Assembly: GCA_021018995.1 (NCBI GenBank)
Contig: CM037588.1
Coordinates: 149,067,725 to 149,131,724 of the forward strand
Direction: 5' to 3'
From: Chloranthus sessilifolius
Lineage: Eukaryota > Streptophyta > Magnoliopsida > Chloranthales > Chloranthaceae
Length of the DNA stretch: 64,000 nt
Below, piece by piece: positions 1-11,290 of this stretch. Below the pieces are notes generated by a model, which saw only the letters and a list, made by a program, of their open reading frames with translations, was not told where the DNA came from and made no database searches. Position 1 is the first letter of the stretch; every line of letters starts with the position of its first letter. The position numbers and the translations under genes are program-made.

Positions 1-97
1 AGTAAAGAGGTTATTAGAGAGATCAAGTGTATGAAGCTTTGTGAGCTTCCCAAGCTCTGGTGGAATTGGTCCTGATATATTTTTATTCTGTAAGAGC
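1..97 (-). CDS. LRR receptor-like kinase exon, NIK/SERK-type (partial)
   Basis: Read on the minus strand, this is an open leucine-rich-repeat exon containing LLQNKNISGPIPPELGKL followed by a TLDLSNN segment. This is the diagnostic LRR of NSP-interacting kinases (NIK1-3) and the related SERK group, plasma-membrane receptor kinases whose ectodomain has about five LRRs. The exon begins after a pyrimidine-rich acceptor (TTTTTACAG, minus strand) at 98-106 and runs off the window, so the other LRRs, membrane segment and kinase lie to the left. Its first base completes a phase-2 codon with the exon at 2380-2451 and restores an AVLLQN reading, so the two exons belong together. NIK-like is the best family call; another member of LRR-RLK subfamily II is possible. 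Confidence 0.85.
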
Positions 98-654
98 CTG
101 TAAAAATGACTTCGGAACATATAAAAAATTCTGATTAAAAGAATATTTGTCACAACCTCAGATTTTTGAGATGAGTGCACGTCACGCATTACACATAGGT
201 ATATGTGTTTCACAAGGAGACCAAAACAAACCAAAGACACTAAGTGTGTATGTGGGAAACACGCTAGTATTTTCCCTAACTTATAAGTATAAAAGTGAAA
301 GAGAGAGAGAGGAACCCTTACGTAACTCTATTCTAACCTAAATAGAGAGAAGGAGAATATAGAGAGAAAGAAGAGAAGAGCCTAGTAGAGAACTAGGGTT
401 TCGTTGGGACTTAAGTCGGCAAAGGAGATTAGAGGAAAAGACTGGAGGAAGAACCTTGGAGGCCTGTTAGCCTAGTAGAATTTCAAATCGTAAATCAAAC
501 TTGTGCGTGACTCATCGTCAGAGGTATGTTAAAGATATGATAGATGCCTAAGAATGTTTAAATAGTAGGAAGAATGATGGCTGAATGTTTCTTTTATGAG
601 GTTAAGGTTTAAATGAAGGGAGGAAGCATGTTCTCGATCTGATCGAGGAGAAAA

Positions 655-930
655 ATCATCGTTCCACCCTCGAGCGGTCTAAAGGGCTCGCTCGAGCGAG
701 GATGAATAGGAAGAAATATAACTCTGGGCTCGCTCGAGCGGTCCCCAAAACTAAAGGGAAGTTCGCTCGAGCGAGGGTTCCCAGTAATACTTCGATGGCT
801 CAATTTAACCGCTCGAGCGACCTCGATTTAACCGCTCGAGCAAGGTCTGGTGACCGCTCTAGCGAGGTCAAGTGACCGCTCGAGCAAAGTAAAGTGACCG
901 CTCGAGCGAGGTCTGGTGACCACTCAGTTC
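655..930. repeat. Array of CGCTCGAGCG palindromes
   Basis: About seven copies of the self-complementary core GCTCGAGC plus two near copies are spaced irregularly over 275 bp, roughly 510-780 bp into solo LTR G. The flanks extend many copies to CGCTCGAGCG or GCTCGCTCGAGCG. Spacers such as GGTCTGGTGACC recur in part of the array. Each copy has two or more CpG sites, and the surrounding LTR is much less CpG-rich. Confidence 0.9.
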
Positions 931-1399
931 TTGGTTTTTCGAATACAAGAAACTTGGGGTTGTACACCTCAATGGTTCTAGTGATCTTTCTAAACCTATT
1001 TTTGAAATGTAGGTTTGATGCATGATCATGAATTATAACCCTCTATGAGCAGGCGTGCTTTGAGATTCGTCGAGGTAGGGAATATTCTTGAAACATGTGC
1101 ATTATCCCGTGAAATTCATATGCGTAGTGTAATCTATTTAAATAGTCAAATATTGCATGATCCTCATGATAAGGGTGTGTGAGTGAGTTACAACGTCAAA
1201 GTCTTGAGGTCCCCAGGGGACGAAAAATCATATAGTTCAAACAAAGAAGGGTGCGACAGAATTATGGGGCATCCCAGGGATGCAGATGAAAACTAACAGA
1301 GAAACGTAAGTAATGTGATAAGGCCTAATGTAATATAATTAGCACAATCACGATGAATAACTATATGTAAAGCACATTGATATTTTTATTATTTAAGGT

Positions 1400-1905
1400 T
1401 GATTAGAATACCCCACCGACGTGGCGGGATACCCACGACTGACTCGACAGGATATCTGTGACCGGTATGGCGGCCAATCCGTACATTCATAGCACATCCC
1501 AGGGATGTAGATTGAGAATAGACCCCGCCACCTATGGGAAAGGGGCTCGGGCAGTGTTCCCAGGGAATACATATAACAACTGTCTAGTTAGACGACGATG
1601 GCGGGTATTCCATCGGGGCTCGATGCTATATTGCTCGAGGACTACTTAAGTTAAGATTTAAGTGATTAGGCCAAATTCACAACCAAACAAATAAGGAGAT
1701 TAAATAAAACTATGCTAAGTAACGGTCAAAATCATTGGGTTATTTCAAGTTACTCAAATTGTTGTCCATAAGTGATTACTTGATAATTCTATGCTTGTTA
1801 AATTGCTGACATATGTGTGAAGGTTAATCTATATGTTCTTTTTGTTTCCCTACGGAGCTAGGATGTAGCTCACCCCCTTAGACTATACGTCGCAGGTCCA
1901 GGACT
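1400..1905 (+). promoter_or_regulatory. Conserved LTR blocks (GGCGGGATA repeats; GATGTAGCTCACCCC)
   Basis: Positions 1410-1490 hold two to three degenerate tandem copies of a unit of about 24 bp containing GGCGGGATAYCCACGACTG. Positions 1861-1898 hold GATGTAGCTCACCCC followed by GACTATACGTCGCAGGTCC. Both blocks recur at matching positions in D (55434-55530, 55913-55950), in C on the other strand (56480-56530, 56900-57000) and, more diverged, in H (42180-42290, 42661-42695). Their conservation across diverged LTRs suggests function, perhaps in promoter or RNA processing; that is inference. Confidence 0.6.
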
Positions 1906-2379
1906 GGCGGTAGCAAAGACTTTGGGAGAAGCTGGTCCAAGGGTTTCGAATTTCGTGCCCACAGAAGAGTCAGAACCTCCTCCTGAGGAATTCTTCTAGG
2001 AAACCCGCTGCATACTTTGAGAGTGAGTTGAGAGTATTAGGTATGGCTTGGTATATCAAGCCTCTTTATTTCGAATGTTTTAAATACCGTTTCTTGACAA
2101 AACGTCTAGGAGGAACTATTATCACTAAACTTTTGGGTAAGTTCTTATGTCCATGAATTGGCATGGGACAAGGACTGCCTTGTGATACCTTGATTGTTTT
2201 GAGAATTCATTTAGAGTAACTACGTGTGCCTCAATCATAGCTTTGGCTTGTATATATCTATGTTTTATTAGGGACCCGGGGCACGGCCTTGAAGGTCGTG
2301 CAGATGGCACGGATTTTGGGGTACCGAAATTCGGGCTGTCACAATATTAAAATCGCATTATCTTCTTGTGGGCACTTAC

Positions 2380-2451
2380 ACAGCCTGAAGATTTGTTAAG
2401 TTCCCTATACTTGGAGAGAGAGTACCAGATAAATTCTGACTTGGAGCTCCT
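2380..2451 (-). CDS. LRR receptor-like kinase exon, NIK/SERK-type
   Basis: This exon is exactly 72 bp, the standard length of single-LRR exons in NIK/SERK genes. On the minus strand it reads GAPSQNLSGTLSPSIGNL and then TNLQAV, the canonical first LRR of NIK proteins. The acceptor is a TTGCAG at 2452-2457 and the donor is GTAAGT just below 2380. It joins in phase to the exon at 1-97. The intron between them is 2,282 bp now but would be about 81 bp without the solo LTR and its target duplication. I could not find the upstream exon encoding the LRR N-terminal cap and signal peptide between 2452 and 9450, so the gene may be truncated or have a very long upstream intron. Confidence 0.85.
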
Positions 2452-2457
2452 CTGCAA

Positions 2458-4750
2458 CACCACCATTAAAACAACTTCACAAACAGAAAGATGGGTTTCT
2501 TCTTTGTTTTTATTTTTCATAGCATGTAGCCAATAAGATATATTTAAAATTCCCATAAAAAACTCAGTATCAGGTGATACCCAGAAAAAACCAACCAGTC
2601 ACTCAGGGGTTCTCGGAGTGACGAATTGTTATGTTACCTTGATTTTAAGTTGTCTTCCTCTCCCTTCTTAAATTCCATAGAACTTCTACAGTTTGGGTTG
2701 CTAATTTGTCTGCAAAACAATTGGAATCCAAGCCAGTTCAACTTGAGGACTGTCGGTGGCATTCTAAAATATTTATTGATGTAGGGCATAAATGGACTAG
2801 CTTTGGAGCTGTTTCAATGCAGAAATTTTGTGAAGAAGAAAGCTGGAAGTGTCATAGAATTCATGGGTTTGAGAAGGCCAGATATTAGTACAAAAAGGAG
2901 ACCATATCTGATGCTAAAAAGGGCCTAAAATAGGACCTTAATGGGGCCTAAAATTGAGCCAAAATAGAGGAATGGGATGTGATTTATGTTTGGAATGAGA
3001 ATCTTCTTTGAGTTCTCTTTTGAGAAAATAACGTGGGTTTCTTAACTCTGCTCCTGCAGAGGTTTTTGAGTCCCTGCTGGTTGCAGATCTTCGAGGGATT
3101 TGATCCTCAATGCTTCCTGGACATCAGTTTTTTTAGATTGATTTTCTTTTGAAACATATTATGCTGCTGAGCCATTTTTTTATTGCTGTGTCTGCTGAAA
3201 TCTTAGCCTATAGCTGTTCTTACGACGATAGTCTTACCTTTTTCTAATTTTCAGCAATTATTTTCATATTATGGCATGTGCAACTGGGTGCATGGGCACT
3301 AACAAAAGGATATGCATAGATAAGTACATTTCATAATTATTATTTAGGCAAAAAACCCAACTAGATTAAAAGAAATTAACTCTGTTAACAAAGGATTAAA
3401 AGAACAAAATAGAAACATAAACGATGTGAAAATTTGACTAATGCATTGACATAATTTAGAAAAACGATTTTTTTTTAAGGAATAATGGTGCGTGACCGGC
3501 ATTTAAACACCAATATTACAAAATTAAATTACAACTTTCTGTCTAATTGATCATCCACCATTACAGTACGCTTGACAGTTATGCCACATGGCACACATCT
3601 GTGACCAATCTAAATAGGCCAGTGCCGTACATTATTGATTATTCCTGCTTAGGTCTCTACCCTGTCCACCCCTCCCAGCACCACGAATATGACCAACACT
3701 ACGTAACGACCTTTTTTTAACATGACATGAGCAGTGTTACATAGACAGTTACACAGGTGCCAACTGCCAAGTCGCAAACTAAGCCATTAAATAATATGAA
3801 TAGTTCAATATGGCTTCTTTAACAGTAGAAAAACTGGTGTGCTAGGGCATTGGTGATACCTGAAGGATGTTAAGTATCTGTTTGAGTCAATCAGATTTGG
3901 TATTTATGTGATTTCCTATCTACTTGCTGACTTTCAAGATTGGCTCGAATGAGAGCAAAATTGAGTCAATCCGTACAAAGAAGCCTTGATAAAACTATAC
4001 AGAAACAATAAACCATGCTTTTGTTTTTTAGACTGAAAACTTACAGCATAATATTAGAATTACCTTCTGGTCTTCCTTTTTTTTCTGTTAAATTACTTCC
4101 AAGGGCCATTCGCAAACCAGCAACTAGATCTTAACAGAAATTTTGGACCTTGTCAGCTTGGGCAGACTCTGCTAACCACAAAGATTAGTGCATTATTCTC
4201 ATGCTCCAATAGTAATTTTATATTGTCAAATTAGTTCAAAAAAACGAGACCAACCTAGAAAAAAAAGCCATAAAATTACACTGAACTACTGTAGGCTAGG
4301 CACATTGAAATGCATGCTAGGTACCATGGTGTAAACTTTAAAATAAATAAAAAACTATATTAGTAATAAGTGACCTGTGCATCAACCCCTGAAGAGAGTA
4401 GTACATTCATGGACTGTGAAAATGCAAGACCTGTGATTCTCTTTTAGTGACCCTTGAGCTTGGTTTAAACCTGCAAACATGGAAATAAAAGAAGTTGAAT
4501 AAATCAAGATAACAACCAAGTGAATGACTTTAGTGTATATAGCCCAAAAAAATAAAAAATGGAAGCACAAGAGATAAATCCTGGTTCTCACAGTAGGATT
4601 GGTAAAATGGGCTCCACTTTTACAAAGTGGTATCTATTGTCTTTTCTATTAATTGCCAGTTAGTACTATTACTCAATCATATTTATTACACCCAACAACT
4701 CGTGTAGTCATGTTGATAACCTAAAATGTATGCCACATCTCTTTTCTCAC
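2458..4750. other. Intergenic or intronic AT-rich DNA, no supported gene
   Basis: I see no recognisable coding domain. A 60-codon plus-strand frame at 2706-2888 matches nothing I know. A minus-strand AG-bounded open stretch near 4382-4480 looks exon-like, but its peptide is not recognisable. A minus-strand exon-like stretch at about 4060-4130 is equally unassigned. The DNA is AT-rich with no clear terminal repeats. Confidence 0.4.
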
Positions 4751-4811
4751 CATCAGGAGCACCATCACAGACAACTAAGTCAGCTTTGCATCCATCAAAA
4801 TGTTTGATGAC
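4751..4811 (-). pseudogene. FtsJ/TRM7-type 2'-O-methyltransferase exon fragment
   Basis: A 61-bp minus-strand exon has clean splice sites: CTATCAG before it (4812-4818) and GTGAGAAAAG after it (4741-4750). It encodes VIKHFDGCKADLVVCDGAPD. This is the catalytic-core segment of the FtsJ/RrmJ family and is close to plant TRM7-like tRNA 2'-O-methyltransferases, with the DLVVCDGAPD motif that carries a catalytic aspartate. In intact genes the neighbouring exons encode the SAM-binding motif upstream and a GLHDMDEF segment downstream; I found neither between 2.4 and 5.8 kb. I therefore read it as an isolated exon from a captured or decayed gene, although distant exons cannot be excluded. Confidence 0.7.
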
Positions 4812-4917
4812 CTGATAGACATCCAACAAGGATTAAATATATGTGTTAAGCAATTGCTATTAAACAAATATTGCTCTTCAAGGAAAATATATAATCTACC
4901 ATCCAAAGATATACAAA

Positions 4918-4920
<3 letters not shown>

Positions 4921-4968
<48 letters not shown>
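4921..4968. repeat. Microsatellite (CA)n(TA)n
   Basis: Eighteen CA units at 4921-4956 run directly into about six TA units. This compound dinucleotide repeat produces spurious open frames on both strands. Confidence 0.98.
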
Positions 4969-6440
4969 CATCACTCACTTAGTTGAGCTTCCAGCCTTCT
5001 GCACGCTAGATCTGAAGAGTTTGAAGAATAATACCAATGTATATTAGCAAAAAGGAGTTTATTTTAGAGAATATCCATATGCTGAAAACTTCTTCATACT
5101 GATTGCTAAACAAATCTAAAGAGCCAAAGATCATGATGTGAGAATTATTTCTTGCCTAAAAAATAAAAAACAAACCATAATCAGCACATTTAAAAGGCAA
5201 GTAGTGCTAGGAGATTTTCTATAAAGCAGCAAACAATTAGTATCGTTTATGCAAATCATTGTAGCATAGTTAGTTTTCTAACAACTTTTATGAGAAATAA
5301 TCAGATTACCTAAACAATAGAAACTAAGGAAATCGCAGGTCCTGTAAGAGATGGAGGACTAGACAATTTCATCTTTGGGTTTGCCAAATAGGCTGAAGGA
5401 GAGGCAGAGAGAACTTTCAAAACCTACATAATAGTGTATAACACGTGAACAAGCAATTGAAAGTTCTATACAGCATTACAGCATAGGCAACCAGTGAAAT
5501 CAATTGAGATAATTATAGCATTGATCTAAACAAGCTTTAAAGCACTTTCAGGTCAAAGAAAAATAAATTATCAAAAAAACTTACCAGGCTATTTGCAGCA
5601 TTTAAGGAATGACCTATTCCTCGAAAAAGTACAGGGGGCTGTGAACATAAATAAGTGTATCTATCACTATTTCTAATTCACACAAAAAAATTATCTGAAG
5701 ACAGCAGCTCAAAAACTCATAAAGAGACTTGTAATGTACAATCCCACAAGGTTTCGATGAATACCAGTGTATCGTGGATACTGCACAATATCGTTAATAT
5801 CTATCAGTTATAAAGGGGAAATGCTATACTCTGGTATCAGTCAACATGTATCAGTAAAGAGGGACCTACAGGTTTTATCAAAGATTGGTCGATGGGCCAG
5901 AAAAGGCTTGATGCACGACATTTATCGGGCTAAAATAAAGCCAGATTTCATGGAGCTTAGCACCAGAAACAGAGTTTCATATGGGGGATTAATTTGACTA
6001 AATGTGGCTGAAAACTGAGTTTAAAAGAGAGGGGGGGGGGAGGCACGTGACCACATTATAGTCACGCGAACCACTTAATGACGAGATTTAATCTCATGAT
6101 TGGAGTTAAGTGACTTACAGTAATCATGTGAGTCGCTTGAGAGTACCTCTCGTAATCCCATTTTTCTTTTCTTATTCTATTCAGGTCTCCGGCCTTATAA
6201 AGTAGGAATAATTATTGAATTAGGTTCTATAATTTACTACTAATTAATAGTCCTAAATAAAGTGCGAGTCTAAAATAGAAGTTTAGGATTTTATCTATTT
6301 CATTAATATATGTAAACTGCAGAGATTTGCAAGATAGGGACTGAAAAGGACAAAAAAAAATAGCGAGACGTGCATCTTCTCTTTAGTCACGAAATACTAG
6401 TTCATGGTGCTTCCTTGTCTCATTTTATTATATCTTTTTT
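4969..6440. other. Unassigned AT-rich segment with exon-like islands
   Basis: Three minus-strand stretches have exon-like character: about 5050-5150 (contains a HIMIFGSLDLFSNQYEEVF peptide), 5333-5423, and 5585-5635 (AG- and GT-bounded, peptide beginning PPVLFRGIGHSLNAANSL). I cannot assign any of them. They lie on the same strand as the NIK and FtsJ exons. A 10-G run occurs near 6032. Confidence 0.3.
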
Positions 6441-6444
6441 CCAA

Positions 6445-6900
6445 AAAAAGGTGGCATGGTTCTAGAGTGGAGGAGAAACGCGGTGAAATAATGATGCTTG
6501 GTGAAGTTTTTAATTGGGTCTGCATACAAGGATGAAGTATGGTGCGATGTGTTTCCTATGAATGCGTATCACATCCTAAAAATTGATGAACCACACAAGG
6601 TTGCATGGTTCTAGAGTGAAGGAGAAATCGTAGTAGTTTTCAATTGGGTCGACGTACGAGGATGAAGCATAGTTCGATGTGATTCCCATTAAAGCATATC
6701 ACATCCTAGTGGGACAATCATGGCAATTTGATTGTGACATCACCTTTCAGGGAGCAAAGAATGTTGTCACCTTCAACAAAGATGGCAAAAGCAAGACACT
6801 CTTGTCCCGACATGAAGTCACTCCACATTCAAATGAACCACCATGGTTTTCCACACTCATTGGGTTAGAGAAGGTTATCACAACGGTCTGGTCAAGATAA
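6445..6900 (+). mobile_element. Ty3/gypsy chromovirus protease-region fossil
   Basis: The plus-strand frame at 6679-6900 includes HILVGQSWQFDCDITFQG. This matches the C-terminal part of the aspartic protease and its downstream segment in plant chromoviruses (CRM/Reina/Galadriel type, usual form 'HLLLGRPWQFDR'). The upstream stretch is present twice as a direct duplication of about 140 bp (6452-6590 and 6600-6715). No LTRs, RT or integrase are attached. It is a short, old, broken fragment. Confidence 0.65.
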
Positions 6901-7373
6901 TACTTTATAAAATCAAACTCGAGTTCAAGTTCTTCTCAACAGGGAGAGAATGGTGTGAATGTGAAATTAACGAAGAAGAGCCGGAGAATTGTGATGAGAA
7001 GATAGGATTGTTACCAAGGTTGAAGATGTTGTATGGGAGCTTCACGTGGGAAGTACGGGGTGTTATCAAAGACTGGTTGCTGGGCCCGAAAAGGATAAGT
7101 GTGTATATATTATTTTCTCAATTTGACCTCAATATTAGTAGTGGGAAATGGATAAGTGTGTATATATTAAAAATATCAAGTGGAAATTATCTGCATATGA
7201 TGTAATTCCAACAAATATAACCACCTCTAACATGTTGGCACATTGAGGTCATTGGTCAAGGCATCATATTCGTTGCATTCCCAACAGAGCATCTTTAGAT
7301 AACACCACCTTTTGAATGCTACTAGTTTTGTTTTTCCAGATTCAAGTAGATAACTCAACCAACTGGCTTCCAC

Positions 7374-7410
<37 letters not shown>

Positions 7411-8440
7411 TTAAACGGGCTAACTTTAGAATGAATCAACACAACATGGTTGCGTAGACCATGTTCAAAGTTCTGTACATACTAGCTGTTATGCCACTAT
7501 TGGATTCAGACCCAGAGGTAATTAGCCCCATGTAGTCAGAGAATCATCTTGATTCCACACATTGTCATAGTGTTATCACCAGCTTGAAAGACTCAAATAG
7601 AAGGAATGTCAGCCTAAACCTCTGCTAGTATTTTCAGAGTATGATGAGGACACTCTTAATCAATGACTCACAGGTTCATCTCTATGCTGAAATATGTTGA
7701 ATGTCCATGGAAATTGGATAATTGGATCAAGGGAAACTTGGGCCTCCCAAAATGTGTGCCTCTCCAAACCGCTATCAACTGCCTGCAAGAGTCCAGGAAC
7801 ACCAAGATAATATTAAACATCTTCAGGAGCACAACCTAAAGTTCTCTAGCCACCCAGCAAACATCTTCATGATTGCTTGTTTCTTTAATGCAAAGTCAAT
7901 GGTCATCCTTGATTTCACTTGTTGATGTCTACTTGGCCTGTGTTTTTGCATGATATTGTTGGTTACATATTTTATCCCATTGTTTAATTGGGCAATCAAC
8001 CTGGCCATGGACCTCTTATTTGATTAACGAGACAATTGCTGCTTCAAAGCAATGCCCAAAATTCAAATTTTTTGCTTGGTGGCAAGCCTGCTTGCATCAC
8101 GATTAGCATGTCTTTGTGAAATGGGTAAATGGTTGGCATCTCTTTTCAAGGACAGGAGCAGCCTTTTCCATAGGAATGACGATCACAAGTGAGTGGCAGA
8201 GATTCAATCCTATATGAAATATTTGAGCTTTCAGGATCTACTAATAGAACTAAATCTCTACTATTGAAAACAAATAGTAGAGAACTGAATCTGCATACCA
8301 AACTACAAACTGAATCTCTACTATTGAAAAAAAATACTAAAACTAGTAAATTCAGGACACAAACATGATTGAGTAATTAGCTAAAACCCTAAAAATCACA
8401 GAAACTATTAAAAACATAAAGGGAAACTGTATAGATCCAT
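6901..8440. other. Unassigned region
   Basis: I see no supported gene. Apart from an (ATT)n tract the sequence is unremarkable. It could be the interior of the CACTA element whose end lies at 9453, but no transposase motif is legible. Confidence 0.3.
7377..7412. repeat. Microsatellite (ATT)n
   Basis: About twelve ATT units form a simple trinucleotide repeat. Confidence 0.97.
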
Positions 8441-8443
8441 AAA

Positions 8444-8936
8444 CTAAAGGCTTAACCATCCAATAGTAATATCATCGAACAGGTAGTGGGCTATATCTTT
8501 AGGAATGGAATTGAAAAACGAAGTATGATATGAATATAAGAGATAATAATCAAATATAAGAGGTAAATACCTTTCACTCTCCACCGAATTCTCCGATGCT
8601 TGTCTTCGTTCAATCGCAGATTCTTGATTTGGATCTAGAACTGACAAAGCCTCAAGGATCAAACTCTCGTCACCTCTGTTTCTCTTGTGCGACTCCACAA
8701 TCTCCAACTCATCTCCCATCACCAATTTCAAAACTGCCAAACACGATCTCAGATCTCGACCTCTAGCACTCAAAAAATCCTCGTCTCCTCAATTTTCTTC
8801 CTTGGATTCTGTGAATTCTGTCTCCTCTCTTTGACTTTGAAACCAATGAACTCAACAATCCCGATCTAATCTTGCTACTATAGTACGAAGCTCTCAAAAC
8901 TTCCAACGAATCTGGAGGGTACAGAGAGAGAGGTTG

Positions 8937-8971
<35 letters not shown>

Positions 8972-9221
8972 CTGGTATTTAAAACTTCGTAGCTAAGAAA
9001 AAAACCTAATCAAGAGCACTGCAAGTGTAAAAATCAATAGAGAAGAGAGATTTGACCGTGGAGATCAAAGAGATCTGAGTCAGGAGATTTGAAGAAGGAG
9101 AAGAAAAAGATCGAGCAACCTCGATTTCGTGCAAGCTAGGGTTCATCGAGAGAGAGGAAGACGAGAGAGAGGCTAGGGTTTTCTCAGAGAAGAAGAAGGA
9201 AGGGAGGAGTCTCTGAGGCAT
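8444..9221 (-). other. Hypothetical minus-strand open frames (109 and 71 codons)
   Basis: There are two minus-strand frames. One spans 9006-9221 and has a serine-rich, transit-peptide-like start (MPQRLLPSFFFSEK). The other spans 8444-8773 and is charged (KLVMGDELEIVESHKRNRGD). The serine-rich bias and start context resemble a 5' exon of a plant gene, but I recognise no domain. A (TA)n tract lies between them. Their position just inside a CACTA terminus would fit a gene fragment carried by the transposon or a piece of its own coding region. Confidence 0.3.
8939..8969. repeat. Microsatellite (TA)n
   Basis: About fifteen AT units form a simple repeat between two minus-strand open frames. Confidence 0.97.
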
Positions 9222-9294
9222 TTTGTGTTAGAGATAAAGAGATAAAAAGGGGGGTTGGGAGTTCAGCCCGATAAATTTGCACGTGCTATCATCA

Positions 9295-9453
9295 TGTGAA
9301 GAGGAGATTATTTATTAAATCAATTTTTAATTTAAAAACCACTGCTTTAACTTAAAATACTATTATTTTAGGCAGTAGAATATTACACCACTATTTTAAG
9401 CAGTGGTTTATTTTATACTGCTATAGTGGTTTTTTCTTCATTTTGACATAGTG
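9295..9453 (-). mobile_element. CACTA (En/Spm) transposon terminus
   Basis: Read on the minus strand from 9453, the sequence begins CACTATGTCAAAATG and then carries dense subterminal repeats: AACCACTATAGCAG, AAACCACTGCTTAAA, AGTGGTG, TACTGCCTAAA and AGCAGTGG. This layout is typical of plant CACTA ends. The adjacent plus-strand triplet TAT (9454-9456) could be one copy of the 3-bp target duplication. Beyond it the minus-strand gag of element A starts abruptly in mid-domain, which fits insertion of the CACTA into A. I could not locate the other end or a transposase. Confidence 0.7.
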
Positions 9454-11290
9454 TATAACTAGTAGCACAATTTTCATGATCAACTCAATTTGTTCCTCAT
9501 TTGGTATGCGAGTCCTCACCTGGGCTGCTAGAGCCTAAAACGTTCTGAGATACTCGTTAAAAGTCTCATCAGATTTTTGCTTTAACAGGACCAAATCTGA
9601 ATTGTGTGGTTCAATGTCGATGTTATAGATATATTGCTCTTGAAATAGGTGGGTGATGTCTCTCTATGTTTTTATTATGAATGGTTCAACAGAAGTGAAC
9701 CATCTTAATGTTGGGCCTGTGAGACTTTCTGGAATACTTTGATGAGGAGGCGCTCATCTCTGCCATACTGGCACATGTCTCCATAGTATGACTTTAAGTG
9801 GGCAATTGGGTTGTCAGTGTCGTTATATTTGTCGAATGAGGGTACTTTAAATTTAGGAGGCAAAGGCACCTCCGCAAATAAGCATAGATCCGAGAAATCG
9901 GTAGCGTGAATCTCGGCTCTCCCATCTTCATTAACTGCTTCTGAATTTTATCCATCTGTTCTCTCAACAGCTCTGATTCTCTGAACGGTAATGTTAGGGC
10001 TGCTCCTCCAACGGGTTGTCCCCATGCATTCTTGAGTGCCTGTAGATTGGTGAATGTGGGTGGTGGGGGATTGAAGCTAGTGAATGCCCCCATGTAGGCT
10101 TCACTATTTCAGGCCTCATCTTCCTCATATTGATGTCCTGCATCAATAAATGGTGGAGGGGTGAGCGTATCTGGCAGATTGTGAATGGGTTGAGGGGGTG
10201 GTTGAGGAGGCCACTGCACTTGGTGGGAACTTTGAGGATTGGGTTGTGGAGTAAGGGGATCTGTGAATTGTGGATTTTGGGAGGGCTGAGTAGGTGCCTA
10301 ATGGGACCATTGCGGTTGATAAGAATTTTTCTTATTTGGTTGGGGGTGAGAGGATGTGTGAATTGGGGATGGTTGAAGGTTTGAGAGGGGTTCCCATGTT
10401 GGGTTAAGTATGATGGATGCGGGTGAATAGGATTCAGGTTGGATTGGTGGATTGGGCGAGATGGGACTATTTGGGGGAAGATGGGGTATGCTTGTTGACT
10501 ATGATTGCATGTGGAAAATTAGGGAAATGATGGATGGTTTGAGAAGGTGATCATTGGATTTGGGCCCGAATATGTTGGTGGTTAGGCATGTGACCTTTGT
10601 GGGTCACTCAGGTGGTTCCACGATTGATGGTGGGAGCCTCGTGTGGTTTGGATTATGGGATTGGTGGTTTGGGTGAAGGTGGTGTGGAGATTTTGGACGG
10701 TTTGTTTTGGATTTGATGGTACTTGTGGTGGATCAAGGTGGCTTTGGGAATCCTTCCAGGCCATGAACGTACTCATCATATCTTCCATGATGACCATAGG
10801 ATTGGACATGGGGGTTGATGTGGATGGCCCGCTTGTTGGGAGTGATGTATGGGGTGGTGGCAATGCTTGGTTGGATGTGGGGGGAAATTGGGCATGCTTT
10901 GGGTTGATATAAGGGGAAAATGGGGTGTATGTTGGGTTGATATGGGGGGAAAATGGGATGTATCTTAGGTTGACGTGGAGGGGAAAATGGGTGCACTAAA
11001 TGGTCTGGTGACGTTAAATGGGGATTGAGAGGGGTTGGAAATGGAAATCTCCTCCATGTAGGGATGTGGAGGGAATGAATCCGAGTCAACGGTGGATGGA
11101 TCCACCGGCCAAGACTGGCTTGATAGCGGGTGGGGTATGGATTCCTTGGGTAAGGACCGACGACTTTTCTTCTTCTTCCTCTTCCCCTAAGGGATTATGG
11201 CGGGTTCGGCGAAGTGGTGCTTACGGCACCACTTACTTTTTTTTTGGGTATTTGACGTTTGATGATTTTTTTGTTGATTTTGGGATATTT
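9454..11290 (-). pseudogene. Element A gag (Tat lineage), fossil
   Basis: The minus strand shows a long Pro/His/Ile-rich N-terminal region (for example HPIFPPYQPNIHPIFPLYQP within 10733-11089), then a coiled segment (REQMDKIQKQLMKMGEP near 9930). A retrotransposon-gag core follows, ending with RTRIPNEEQIELIMKI near 9480. The core parallels element B's gag. It is broken in several places and stops at the CACTA end. Confidence 0.75.

Larger units (their letters stand above)
148..2343 (+). mobile_element. Solo LTR 'G' (long Ty3/gypsy-type LTR)
   Basis: A 2,196-bp sequence starts TGTCACAACC, ends GGGCTGTCACA and is flanked by a perfect 5-bp duplication ATATT (143-147 and 2344-2348). There is no internal region, so it is a solo LTR. 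It shares two blocks with the LTRs of C, D and H: a GGCGGGATA repeat block near 1410-1490 and GATGTAGCTCACCCC near 1861. Those matches suggest a Tekay/Del-like chromovirus LTR. It sits inside the intron between two exons of the NIK-like gene, antisense to that gene. The intact duplication and ends suggest moderate to recent age. Confidence 0.9.

Noticed and set aside
4775-4982. Open frames with Cys/Val or Thr/His repeats on both strands.
   Set aside because: They are translations of the (CA)n microsatellite.
5662-5680. TAT followed by CACTATTTC as the left end of the CACTA element ending at 9453.
   Set aside because: The triplet matches the possible target duplication, but only about eight terminal bases agree, there are no subterminal repeats, and the sequence to its left is not the rest of element A's gag.
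10130-10912. Plus-strand Trp/Gly-rich open frames.
   Set aside because: They are the complement of element A's Pro-rich minus-strand gag.
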